A DNA stretch of 64,000 nt. It comes from Verrucomicrobiota bacterium (GTDB lineage Bacteria; Verrucomicrobiota; Verrucomicrobiia; Verrucomicrobiales; DEV007). Under the pieces are notes generated by a model. It saw only the letters and a program-made list of their open reading frames with translations, was not told where the DNA came from and made no database searches. Where the stretch lies: positions 36,834-100,833 of the forward strand of contig JAHDID010000020.1 in NCBI GenBank assembly GCA_020630975.1. Reading direction: 5' to 3'. Made by a program: the position numbers and the translations under genes. Of the stretch, positions 1 to 7,982 are shown in pieces; position 1 is the stretch's first letter, and each line of letters starts with the position of its first letter.

Positions 1-625
1 GCAGGTCGTAGCCATACTGAGTGGGCTCTTCAGCCCGCATAGCTGTGGAGCTCTGCACGATACCGAATTCTTCATCCAAAAATGGCGTCCCATCGACGTA
101 CCACCCCTGACCGGCCGCATCGAGATCGATTGTGATTTTAGAGCCATCAGCCTGCCCGAGGAGATTGCCCGATAGATCGACTATCTCATACTCCACCTGC
201 TGCAGAGCTTCTAGCTGAGCCGCACTGAGCCCCGAGTCTGCCCAGCGCTGAGCTGCGGCATCCACCAATGTCTGTAACTCCTGCTGTGACAGGGTGTCGA
301 AGTTCGCCAGCGACACCCACTCCACCGGCTCTGTTACTTCACCCGAGGCAGGTCCCACATTCGCCACCTCATCCCCGTAAGTGATGTCTGGACTCGCCAC
401 TCCGGAGAATGCCTCGATCGAGTCAAAGCCGCCTCCATCGGCCTCGATGTAGACCTCCGATACCTGATCGGCATCACCCACCTCTAAAGGGGCCGCTGAG
501 TACAACACTCTAGACTCTAGCTGCTCAGCCAGAAAGTGCCTCTCGGCTGTGAGAGGCGAGTCCTCGGTAGAAAGCTTGTCAGAAGACTGCAAGGTGTCTA
601 TGAGAGATGCTTTTTTAGCGCTCAT
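1..625 (-). CDS. LEPR-XLL domain secreted protein, N-terminal part (runs off the window)
   Basis: This is the first 208 codons of a minus-strand gene whose end lies to the left of the window. The frame is open from ATG at 625 to base 1. Residues about 29-45 read FLAEQLESRVLYSAAP, a clear LEPR-XLL motif, which is found near the N-terminus of very large surface proteins in Planctomycetes and Verrucomicrobia. Further on there is an acidic stretch and a segment with GWYVDGTPFLDEEFG, a signature I associate with large secreted repeat proteins that often continue into a metalloprotease-like HELGH region; that part is not visible here. The likely role is a surface or secreted adhesin-like protein. 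It lies 239 bp downstream of htrA, beyond a terminator, so it is probably a separate transcription unit. The gene class is well supported; the function is inferred. Confidence 0.75.
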   Translation of the reverse strand, partial: MSAKKASLIDTLQSSDKLSTEDSPLTAERHFLAEQLESRVLYSAAPLEVGDADQVSEVYIEADGGGFDSIEAFSGVASPDITYGDEVANVGPASGEVTEPVEWVSLANFDTLSQQELQTLVDAAAQRWADSGLSAAQLEALQQVEYEIVDLSGNLLGQADGSKITIDLDAAGQGWYVDGTPFLDEEFGIVQSSTAMRAEEPTQYGYDL

Positions 626-801
626 TCAGGGAGAATTTGTTGGGTGTGTGGAATATGCAAAAATATTTGCTCCCTGATCCAAGCTGCTATCGGTGCCCTC
701 GTCAAGACGATTAACAAGACAAAACAAATGGGCGTAAATACGCCAATCCCAAGGATTTATCAGAACCTCATCGTCAGTATCCCCCATTCCGGTTTAGGCA
801 C

Positions 802-834
802 AAAAAAGAGGCGCCCTTAAAATCAGGACGCCTC
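802..834 (-). terminator. Rho-independent terminator of the htrA gene
   Basis: On the minus strand GAGGCG (808-813 complement) pairs with CGCCTC (829-834 complement), extended by an inner CC/GG pair, and is followed by six T residues. It lies about 30 bp beyond the htrA stop codon. Confidence 0.8.
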
Positions 835-864
835 ATTACATTTTTTATACCGAATAGATATTTC

Positions 865-2451
865 TTATTCACTCATATCCACCACTTTGATGGCGCTTTT
901 GCCGTTAGCTCGGACTTGGATCAAAATATACTGACCATCAAACTGGCGAAGCACCTCTTGAGCCTCCTCGACGCTGCGTACTCGCTCTTGATCGACCAGA
1001 GTGATGATCTGCCCCTCGCGGATGCCAGCTTTCTCTGCAGCTGAGCCCTCAGCCACGCTGCTCACTACCACGCCTTGGAGAGTCGCGTTTGCGCCTAAAG
1101 CCTCGCGCATAGCCGTGTCTAGCTCCTGGATCTCGACGCCATCGATGAAGCTATCGCCATCGCTGACCGCCTCAGGTGCTTCATACTCGTCCTCACTGTC
1201 TCCTCGGCGATAGCCTGGCACCCCCCGACGCTGCGCGCGAGGGTCGCGTCGGCGTTCTTCGATCTGCGCCATTAGCTCATCCTTATCACCTAGCACGACG
1301 GAGATTTCGCGCGCTTTTCGATCGCGCACCACGGAGAAGCGGACTTCATCACCCGGATTCTTACTACCGATCTCGAGGCGAAGCTGTGCCGCATCAAAGA
1401 CAGACTTCCCATTTATCGCTGTAACCAAGTCATTCTCCTTGAGCCCCGCGACATCTGCCGGCGTGTCTTCATTGACCGTGCGCACCCACGCGCCCTTCAG
1501 ATTGTTGCGACCGAGTTCCGCTGCTTTCTCATCAGTCAAATCACCGAGCATCACGCCTAGGAATCCACGACGCACAGTGCCACCGCCATCGAGCAGCTTC
1601 TGCACCACCGAGAGCGCCATATTCGATGGGATCGCAAACGCGATGCCGACATTGCCTCGGGAGAAGTCCGCAGTCTTGATAGCCGTATTCAGCCCCACCA
1701 AGCGCCCCTGAGCATCGATCAGAGCACCACCAGAGTTGCCCACGTTAATAGAAGCGTCTGTCTGGATGAAATTTTCGTAGCCGCCAGAGGTGATATCTAG
1801 CGAGCGACGACCTAGCGCACTGACGATACCTTGAGTCACTGTCTGCTCCAGCCCCAGAGGATTGCCGACCGCAAGCACCACGTCGCCGACCTTCACATTG
1901 CTACTGTCACCGATCTTGATCGGAGTCAGGCCCTGCGCATCGATCTTGATCATCGCCACATCCGTGTCGGGATCTGCGCCGATCAGCTCTGCGGTGTATT
2001 CTTTGCGACTATCTTTCAGACGCACGGTGATCCTGTCAGCTCCGCTCACCACATGGTTATTGGTCAGGATATAGCCGTCTGCGGAGATGATCACACCAGA
2101 GCCGAGTCCACTCTGTGGTGGTCTACCACCACGTCCGCCACCTCCATTAGGGCCACCAGGCATTCCCAGCAGGCGGCGGAGCATCTCTTCTCTAGGATCG
2201 AGAGGCTGGCTCTGCACCGGATCGGGATCGTCCTTGGCGAAGACAGTGACGACTGCAGGTGTCGCATCCTCTAGGATCGGCGCGTAGCTGGCCACTATGC
2301 CGTTCACTGTCTCGACTGGCGAGCGGTCGTAGGTCAGTTTTTTATCGAGGTCCTCAAAGGATATTTCCTGAGCGTAGCCGAACAGACTCGTCGCAGCGAG
2401 AGCCACAGTCGCTAGGGTCCAGGTGGCTGGTTGGTATTTTAGGGATCGCAT
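865..2451 (-). CDS. HtrA/DegP-type serine protease with two PDZ domains
   Basis: This is a periplasmic trypsin-fold protease and chaperone for misfolded envelope proteins. Residues 1-27 form a signal peptide ending near GYAQ. The protease domain holds the catalytic triad: His133 in TNNHVV, Asp164 in DTDVAMIK and Ser240 in GNSGGALID. A Gly-rich loop at 97-113 (the LA-loop region) precedes it. PDZ1 starts near residue 295 (RRGFLGVML) and PDZ2 near 440, running to the C-terminus. The linker at about 405-435 is Arg/Asp/Glu rich. The length of 528 aa is usual for DegP/DegQ-like proteins. It is monocistronic, divergent from the MoeB-like gene, and closed by a strong terminator. The start at 2451 is chosen because it begins a typical signal peptide. 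Confidence 0.95.
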   Translation of the reverse strand: MRSLKYQPATWTLATVALAATSLFGYAQEISFEDLDKKLTYDRSPVETVNGIVASYAPILEDATPAVVTVFAKDDPDPVQSQPLDPREEMLRRLLGMPGGPNGGGGRGGRPPQSGLGSGVIISADGYILTNNHVVSGADRITVRLKDSRKEYTAELIGADPDTDVAMIKIDAQGLTPIKIGDSSNVKVGDVVLAVGNPLGLEQTVTQGIVSALGRRSLDITSGGYENFIQTDASINVGNSGGALIDAQGRLVGLNTAIKTADFSRGNVGIAFAIPSNMALSVVQKLLDGGGTVRRGFLGVMLGDLTDEKAAELGRNNLKGAWVRTVNEDTPADVAGLKENDLVTAINGKSVFDAAQLRLEIGSKNPGDEVRFSVVRDRKAREISVVLGDKDELMAQIEERRRDPRAQRRGVPGYRRGDSEDEYEAPEAVSDGDSFIDGVEIQELDTAMREALGANATLQGVVVSSVAEGSAAEKAGIREGQIITLVDQERVRSVEEAQEVLRQFDGQYILIQVRANGKSAIKVVDMSE

Positions 2452-2600
2452 GGTTGTTGTTGCTTTTGGTTTGGTTGTTTTGAAAAAATAGGGTGAGACG
2501 CCACGGCATCCGGTTTTTGTCTTTCTGCCAAGTAGAGCGCTCTTCAGTCGCTGCTCTGTCTAAATTTTTTCATTTTGGGCAGAAATTTCTTTCCGAAGCC

Positions 2601-2656
2601 CCCAGACACCAGAACGACCGCGTCTGTTTACACGCGATCGTTCTGGTAAGTCTGGG
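2601..2656. promoter_or_regulatory. Long near-perfect hairpin in the htrA/moeB divergent intergenic region
   Basis: The arms 2601-2623 and 2632-2656 pair over about 22 bp (CCCAGAC, ACCAGAACGA, CGCGT) with one 2-nt bulge and one mismatch, closing an 8-nt loop. No T-run follows on either strand, so it is not an ordinary terminator. It sits within the 311-bp gap between the two divergent starts, which otherwise shows nothing I can name. It could be a leader RNA structure, a regulator target or a palindromic repeat element. Confidence 0.6.
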
Positions 2657-2762
2657 CGAATGTATAAGGTAAATTTAAAAACCAGCGTATACTCGCAGAT
2701 GTAGGCGGCAGCCTCTACTCATAGTAGTAATACGCCTCCCACTCATTGAGTTGATATTGATC

Positions 2763-3953
2763 ATGGAAAGCATTCTCAAAGATACCGCCTGGGCTGGCAT
2801 AGAACTGGAATCCGCGGAACTCTCCCGATATGCCAGGCACATCACGATCCCCGACGTCGGCCTGGATGGGCAGAGAAAGCTGAAAGCAGCCAGCGTCCTG
2901 TGTATTGGCGCGGGCGGCCTCGGCTCGCCAATCGCACTTTACCTTGCTGCTGCCGGGATTGGACACATAGGGATCGTCGATGATGATGAAGTCGAGTTTT
3001 CGAATCTTCAGAGGCAAATCATTCATGGTCAGTCAGATATTGGTCGGTCTAAGATCGATTCCGCTACTGATTCACTCAGAGAGGTCAATCCTGGTGTTAC
3101 AGTTAAGACGTTTCGGAAACGATTCCTTGCTGAGAATGCAGCAGAAATCGCGGCTCCTTACGACCTAATAATTGACGGAACTGATAATTTTCCGACCCGC
3201 TACCTCAGCAACGACCTCGCCGTCTTGTCCCAAAAACCGAATATTTACGGCTCGATCTTCCGTTTTGAGGGCCAAGTATCAGTCTTTGCGCCCCACTTAG
3301 GCGGCCCCTGCTACCGCTGCCTCTTCCCCACACCACCCGAGCCCGGGCAGGTCCCCAGCTGCGCGGAAGGGGGAGTCCTAGGCGTTCTACCAGGCATAGT
3401 CGGCTCCCTGCAGGCCAATGAGGCGATCAAACTCTTGCTCGGCATCGGCGATCCCTTGGTTGGTAGGCTGGTTCACTTCGACGCGCTCAAGTTTCGCTTC
3501 CGCGAGATCAAGCTCAGGCGCGATCCTGAGTGCGCAGTGTGTGGCGAAAATCCAACAATCACCAAGCTGCAACCGATCGACTTTCAGTGCGATTTGCCCA
3601 CGATTGAACAGGCCCCTACCGAGACTGAACTAAAAGAGATCAGCGTACAAGATCTCTCAGCCCGCATGGAGAAAGTGGCTGAAGCTCCCTTTGTGCTGCT
3701 AGATGTCCGCGAACCGGCCGAAGCGGATATCTGCAGACTACCTGGCTCCACTTTGATCCCCCTCGGCACCCTACCAGAGAGCCTCGACCAGCTCGACCGA
3801 GAAGCAGAGATCATCATCCACTGCAAAGCAGGAGGGCGCAGTCTCCAAGCTCTTCAGATCCTCACAGAAGCTGGATTTTCAAAGGCTAGCCACGTAGCTG
3901 GCGGCATCAACGCTTGGTCACGCGAGATCGACTCATCAGTCGCGCTATATTAA
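2763..3953 (+). CDS. MoeB/ThiF-family adenylyltransferase with C-terminal rhodanese domain
   Basis: This E1-like enzyme adenylates the C-terminal glycine of a sulfur-carrier protein (MoaD or ThiS type), and the rhodanese domain can supply sulfur, as in MoeZ and MOCS3. The N-terminal Rossmann domain has GAGGLGSP and a following Asp-rich strand (VDDDEVEFSNLQRQ) with the conserved Arg and Lys. DGTDNFPTRY is the typical motif after the nucleotide site. Two CxxC pairs (CYRC near residue 180, CAVC near 260) would bind zinc. The rhodanese domain starts at about residue 285, with active-site Cys in HCKAGGRS. The frame is open from TTG at 2751, but ATG 2763 is preferred. No sulfur carrier or moa gene is adjacent, so whether it acts in molybdopterin or thiamine synthesis is undecided. 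Confidence 0.9.
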   Translation: MESILKDTAWAGIELESAELSRYARHITIPDVGLDGQRKLKAASVLCIGAGGLGSPIALYLAAAGIGHIGIVDDDEVEFSNLQRQIIHGQSDIGRSKIDSATDSLREVNPGVTVKTFRKRFLAENAAEIAAPYDLIIDGTDNFPTRYLSNDLAVLSQKPNIYGSIFRFEGQVSVFAPHLGGPCYRCLFPTPPEPGQVPSCAEGGVLGVLPGIVGSLQANEAIKLLLGIGDPLVGRLVHFDALKFRFREIKLRRDPECAVCGENPTITKLQPIDFQCDLPTIEQAPTETELKEISVQDLSARMEKVAEAPFVLLDVREPAEADICRLPGSTLIPLGTLPESLDQLDREAEIIIHCKAGGRSLQALQILTEAGFSKASHVAGGINAWSREIDSSVALY

Positions 3954-3955
3954 CT

Positions 3956-3996
3956 CCCAGTGAAAAATCGACACTTGGGTCATTTTACTGTTTTTT
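3956..3996 (+). terminator. Probable terminator after the MoeB-like gene
   Basis: CCCAGTG pairs with CACTTGGG (one bulged base) around a 9-nt loop, and a T-rich tract follows. The stem is short and the T-run starts about 10 nt after it, so support is moderate. Confidence 0.45.
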
Positions 3997-4040
3997 ATTG
4001 TTTTTATAATAATTATGATTATTATTACTGTGATATCATC
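3996..4040 (+). promoter_or_regulatory. AT-rich upstream element shared with paralogue B
   Basis: Bases 3996-4008 (TTATTGTTTTTAT) recur exactly at 41628-41640. A TATGAT/ATTAT block and TGATATC (4031-4037; 41660-41666) follow in the same order just before the two start codons. Because the two proteins are paralogues, this is probably a common promoter or operator. Confidence 0.5.
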
Positions 4041-4045
4041 AACTC

Positions 4046-5953
4046 ATGAAGGAATCACACAAAACAGCTATCCCAAAATCGATTCTGCCCTTTGTCACTG
4101 GGCTTTCAGCTATCGCTGCAGTTTCTCTTTTTGCCGATGACGCACCCACCCCTTCGGTGGCAGGCGTTTCGATTGCACCGCCAGCACCGCTACCAACAGC
4201 ATCAGCCTTCGCTTTTCGGAAAACTTCGAAGGACGACAAAGTCGTAGATGGTGAGCTATCCGTGTTCCTCGGGGGGCACAAACTCACTTCGGGTAGTGCC
4301 GCTATACAGCCGGACAAAAATGGTGGTATCAACATCATCCCGAACGAAGAAATGGTCGTCGACGACCCGCGCTATCCAGGTCGCCCTCTTACCCTGAAGC
4401 CCGGCGTCCGCTACAACTTCAAAGATGTGATCGTGAAGGTGAAAAAAGGCGCCAAATTGCAGAATGGCCAGACTCTGGATGACGATCAGAAGTTTAAAGC
4501 CCAGCGAGTTGCCTCTACAGGTCAGGAGAAAGGTGAGACTCTCTTAGTCTCGACCAAAGAGAGCGTGAAAAATAAGCTGCCCATCAGCCAGCTGCCGAGA
4601 CATAGAGAGGTGAACGACGGTGGCTCGAACCGCTATAAGATCCCTCGCTCAGATGTGGAAATCGTCGACAGAAATCTTGAAGGCGATCTGACCCTGCTTC
4701 GTGATGGCAAAGTCATCGCCAAAGGAGACTTCCGGTTGGAGCCGAATGGCAAAGGTGGCGTGATTTTGATCCCAAACAGCGCTGTGACAGTCGAGGGCGA
4801 CATGCGGATTCTCCCAGGGCGTCCTATCGAGCTCAGTGGCGGGGAACTCACCGTTTTGACGGGAAAAGACGCCACACTTGAAGTCGGAGATGAAGCAACA
4901 GGTCTCACAGAGGGATCACAATTCGTCCTAGTGAACAAAGCTTCGGACGAAGGTATTGGTTTCTTCAAAGAAGGCGAAATCTCGACCCCTCCTGTCCCTT
5001 CTACTACAGAGACCCTGAAAGGCGACGTAAAGATTTACCGCGATGGCAAACTCATCCTAGATGGCAATGTCACCCTAATCCCAGATGGAAAAGGCGGCCT
5101 GATCATGGTCACCAACGAAGAGGTCACGCTAGAAGGCGATATGATGCTCGTCAAAGGCTATCGCATCAATCTAAATGGCGATCTTACCATCGTCTCCAAT
5201 GGCAGCGCAGTGCTCGGAGGTGATATGGTGTTGCCAGAGGGTGCGGCATTCACACCCGGTTTCAATGGAGGTCTACTCACCTTTGTGCCTCAGGACGACT
5301 TCGAGCCTGAAGATCCTCAAACGGGTCCAGGACCAGAGACTCCGAGCCTAACGGTAGAAACGCTGAAAGGCGATGTCACCATCTTCCGAGATGGCAAACA
5401 GATCCTAAGTGGCGATGTGACACTACTGGCTAACCCAGAGGGCGGAGTCACGCTAGTGGCCAACGAGTCGGTGACACTCGAGGGCGACATGATGCTCGCA
5501 CCCGGCAAACGCATCCATGTGAAAGGTGATCTGAATATCGTATCAAACGGCGGCGCGGTACTTGGCGGCGATATGATGTTGCCAGAGGGCTACGCTCTCA
5601 AACCAAACGTCGATAACGGCAATCTCACCTTCAAGCGAGACGAAGAATTTGAGCAGGTATACAAACAACAGCTAACCCAACTAGGCTCAGGCCCAACTTT
5701 ACCTGGGCTAGGCTCAGGTCCTACCCGTCCACCAGTTCTAGGTTCGGGCCCTACCCGGCCGACCACCGAAAGAAGAAGTCTGGAACTACAGGGAACTTTA
5801 GAAGACCCACTCGGTTTAACGGGCTTCTCCACTGGAGACCCGCATACCGACCGCTATTTGCAGCGTCTCAACGCTGTCATCATCAAAAGACTTACAGACG
5901 AACAAAAGCTAGAGCTATTCCTACGCCGAGACACACGTAGTGGCGATAAATAA
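4046..5953 (+). CDS. Secreted modular protein, paralogue A of an unrecognised family
   Basis: I do not recognise this family. The 635-aa protein begins with a signal peptide (about residues 1-29). It then carries four modules of about 85 aa: a degenerate one near 65-145, then near 205-290, 322-410 and 440-520. A typical module reads LKGDV.I.RDGK.IL.GDV.L.P, then GG..L..NE.VTLEGDMML.PG, then L.GDL..VSNG.AVLGGDM.LPEG. The short alternating strands and repeated glycines suggest a beta-solenoid, loosely like bactofilins. A linker with three LGSGPT repeats follows (about 547-575). The protein ends with a helical C-terminal motif of about 45 aa (DPLGLTGFSTGD.H...YLQRL, then LTDEQKLELFLRR) shared with the genes at 33696 and 41675. 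Its role is unknown; export is likely. Confidence 0.8.
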   Translation: MKESHKTAIPKSILPFVTGLSAIAAVSLFADDAPTPSVAGVSIAPPAPLPTASAFAFRKTSKDDKVVDGELSVFLGGHKLTSGSAAIQPDKNGGINIIPNEEMVVDDPRYPGRPLTLKPGVRYNFKDVIVKVKKGAKLQNGQTLDDDQKFKAQRVASTGQEKGETLLVSTKESVKNKLPISQLPRHREVNDGGSNRYKIPRSDVEIVDRNLEGDLTLLRDGKVIAKGDFRLEPNGKGGVILIPNSAVTVEGDMRILPGRPIELSGGELTVLTGKDATLEVGDEATGLTEGSQFVLVNKASDEGIGFFKEGEISTPPVPSTTETLKGDVKIYRDGKLILDGNVTLIPDGKGGLIMVTNEEVTLEGDMMLVKGYRINLNGDLTIVSNGSAVLGGDMVLPEGAAFTPGFNGGLLTFVPQDDFEPEDPQTGPGPETPSLTVETLKGDVTIFRDGKQILSGDVTLLANPEGGVTLVANESVTLEGDMMLAPGKRIHVKGDLNIVSNGGAVLGGDMMLPEGYALKPNVDNGNLTFKRDEEFEQVYKQQLTQLGSGPTLPGLGSGPTRPPVLGSGPTRPTTERRSLELQGTLEDPLGLTGFSTGDPHTDRYLQRLNAVIIKRLTDEQKLELFLRRDTRSGDK

Positions 5954-5986
5954 GAGATCGCTTAGTTTTTAAGAAAGCCCATTTCT

Positions 5987-6023
5987 GAACCGCGCTTCAT
6001 CCAGAGGTGTTGCGCGGTTCTTT
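5987..6023 (+). terminator. Terminator after paralogue A
   Basis: GAACCGCGC (5987-5995) and GCGCGGTTC (6012-6020) form a perfect 9-bp stem with a short T-run after it. Confidence 0.65.
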
Positions 6024-6061
6024 CGTACTACGAAGAGCAAATCTGACTACCGGTGCGCTTA

Positions 6062-6098
6062 TTGTACCCTATTGAATAAAAATTGTACCCTATTGAAT
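6062..6098. repeat. Paired 16-bp direct repeat, 21-bp period (copy 1)
   Basis: TTGTACCCTATTGAAT occurs twice, at 6062-6077 and 6083-6098, separated by five A-rich bases. It lies between the convergent ends of paralogue A and the DUF423 gene. The same pair recurs at 12926, 27576, 36801, 45380 and 54209, always with a 21-bp period. Confidence 0.9.
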
Positions 6099-6104
6099 TT
6101 CGCC

Positions 6105-6476
6105 CTATCGCAGCTGCTTGGGCTTGATCACGAGTGATAACCAGCCTGCCATCAAGGCTAAACCGCCGATCGGAGTGATCATACCTAGCTTTGATATACC
6201 AGTCAGGCAGATGGTGTAGAGGGTGCCGGAAAAGATGATGGTACCGACTAGCCAGAGCCAGTAACAAACAGGTGTACGAGAGCCAGCCCTAGGTATGGCG
6301 GCGACTGCGAGTAGAGCGAGGCTGTGGAGTAAGTGGTACTGGGCTGCAGTTTTCCACTCGTCCAGATAGCCTGCGGATAGTAGCCGGCCTTCTAGAGCAT
6401 GCGCTCCCATGGCTCCTAGGCCGATGGCGATGAAACCTAGGACGCCGGCGATCTGGATGAGTGTGGATTTGGTCAT
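6105..6476 (-). CDS. DUF423 family small membrane protein
   Basis: This 123-aa protein has four predicted membrane segments (about residues 7-27, 45-65, 72-90 and 97-117). It has the family hallmarks: an N-terminal GFIAIGLGAMGAHALEGRL stretch, a YHLLHSLALL helix, an FSGTLY block and a GITPIGG-like C-terminal block (here MITPIGGLALMAGW). Members are inner-membrane proteins of unknown biochemical function. It lies downstream of the DUF1501 gene on the same strand, 74 bp away. Paired repeat copy 1 lies just past its stop codon. Confidence 0.9.
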   Translation of the reverse strand: MTKSTLIQIAGVLGFIAIGLGAMGAHALEGRLLSAGYLDEWKTAAQYHLLHSLALLAVAAIPRAGSRTPVCYWLWLVGTIIFSGTLYTICLTGISKLGMITPIGGLALMAGWLSLVIKPKQLR

Positions 6477-6550
6477 AAGCTAATGGCTCTGGCTTGCCGG
6501 TCAGCTAAAGGGCTGACTCGACACGCCTACAAGGATACCCATTCCCAGCA

Positions 6551-7960
6551 CTACGCCAATAGCTCTTTCACCACATGAGCGTGCTCGACACCCGTCAGCT
6601 TCTGATCGAGACCTTGGAACTGGTAGGTGAATCGGGTGTGATCGATACCTAGCAGGTGCAGCATGGTAGCGTGGAAGTCGTGCACGGTGACCACATTGTC
6701 GACGGCGTTGTAACCGAAGTCATCAGTCGCTCCGTGAGTGATGCCACCTTTTACGCCGCCACCCGCCATCCACAGGGAGAAACCTTTGATGTGGTGGTCG
6801 CGGCCGCTGCCCTGAGCCATCGGAGTGCGGCCAAACTCACCACCCCAGACGACTAGAGTATCTTTGAGCATACCGCGCCGCTTGAGATCCTCGACAAGGG
6901 CCCAGCTACCTCGATCGACGAGATTGGCGGTCTTTTCGACATTGGCCTTCACACCACCATGGTGATCCCAGCCGCGGTGATAAAGATGGATAAAGCGCAC
7001 GCCGCGCTCGGCGAGACGGCGGGCTAGCAGACAATTACTAGCAAAGGAGCCATCACCAGGCTTGGCACCATACATATCCAGGACCTCCTGTGGCTCGTCG
7101 CTCAGATCGACTAGCTCAGGTACGCTAGCCTGCATGCGGAAAGCCATCTCATACTGGGTGATCTTGGTGTCGATCTCGGGGTCGCGGATATCGCGATTGC
7201 GCAGGCGATTGAGCGAGTTCACCGCATCGACGACGGCGCGCTGACCATCGCGCTTTACACCATTGGGATTCGACACATAGAGCACTGGGTCTCCCGTGGA
7301 GTGAAACTGCACGCCTTGGTAGCGACTCGGCAGAAAGCCGCTGTGCCACTGGCGGGCGGCGATCGGCTGATTCTGCCCACCACCGACTGACGTCAGTACC
7401 ACGAATCCAGGTAAGTCTTTCGACTCACTACCCAGCCCGTAGTTGATCCACGAGCCCATACTCGGTCTACCAGAGATCTGCGTACCGGTATTCATGAACG
7501 TGTGGGCAGGATCGTGATTGATCTGCTTGGTCGTCATCGAGTTCACGATGGCGATGTCGTCTGCGAGCTTTGAGATATTGGGAAACACATCGGAGATCCA
7601 CTGCCCAGACTGACCATGCTGGGTGAACCCGTGTTGTGGCCCCATTATCTTTAGCTCTTTGCCCTGTAGCTGAGCGATGGGCTGGCCAGCCGTGACCGAC
7701 TCGGGCATCGGCTTGCCATCCATCTTCACCAGATTGGGCTTGTAGTCGAGAGTCTCTAGGTGAGACGGACCACCCGCCATGCAGAGAAAGATGACACGCT
7801 TGGCCTTAGCTGCGTGGTGCGGCTTCAAGGCTCCAGCCGTAGTCTGAGCCACGCTATTCTCAGCGAGCAATTGACTAGTCAATGCAGCCGAGCCGATACC
7901 CACAGTGCCGCTGTTGATAAATGCACGGCGAGATAACAATTGGTCGAATTTTGGGAACAT
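6551..7960 (-). CDS. DUF1501 domain protein (alkaline-phosphatase-like fold, exported)
   Basis: A 469-aa protein. The N-terminus carries a twin-arginine-like stretch (SRRAFINSGTVGIGSAAL), so export by Tat or Sec is likely. The body has DUF1501 hallmarks: FLCMAGGPSHLETLDYKP near residue 60, HTFMNTG, GSWINYGLG, HLYHRGWDHHGG and WGGEFGRTPM near 375, then GRDHHIKGF. The acidic and His residues in these blocks match the metal-binding positions of the sulfatase/alkaline phosphatase superfamily. The substrate is unknown. It follows the PSD1 gene by 22 bp, an arrangement found many times in Planctomycetes and Verrucomicrobia genomes and thought to serve breakdown of complex substrates. Confidence 0.92.
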   Translation of the reverse strand: MFPKFDQLLSRRAFINSGTVGIGSAALTSQLLAENSVAQTTAGALKPHHAAKAKRVIFLCMAGGPSHLETLDYKPNLVKMDGKPMPESVTAGQPIAQLQGKELKIMGPQHGFTQHGQSGQWISDVFPNISKLADDIAIVNSMTTKQINHDPAHTFMNTGTQISGRPSMGSWINYGLGSESKDLPGFVVLTSVGGGQNQPIAARQWHSGFLPSRYQGVQFHSTGDPVLYVSNPNGVKRDGQRAVVDAVNSLNRLRNRDIRDPEIDTKITQYEMAFRMQASVPELVDLSDEPQEVLDMYGAKPGDGSFASNCLLARRLAERGVRFIHLYHRGWDHHGGVKANVEKTANLVDRGSWALVEDLKRRGMLKDTLVVWGGEFGRTPMAQGSGRDHHIKGFSLWMAGGGVKGGITHGATDDFGYNAVDNVVTVHDFHATMLHLLGIDHTRFTYQFQGLDQKLTGVEHAHVVKELLA

Positions 7961-7982
7961 GACAGTTCGTTTGGTTATAGGG

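Noticed and set aside
1001..2287. Plus-strand open frames opposite htrA
   Set aside because: They follow the codon pattern of the real minus-strand gene and show no family motifs; they are shadows.
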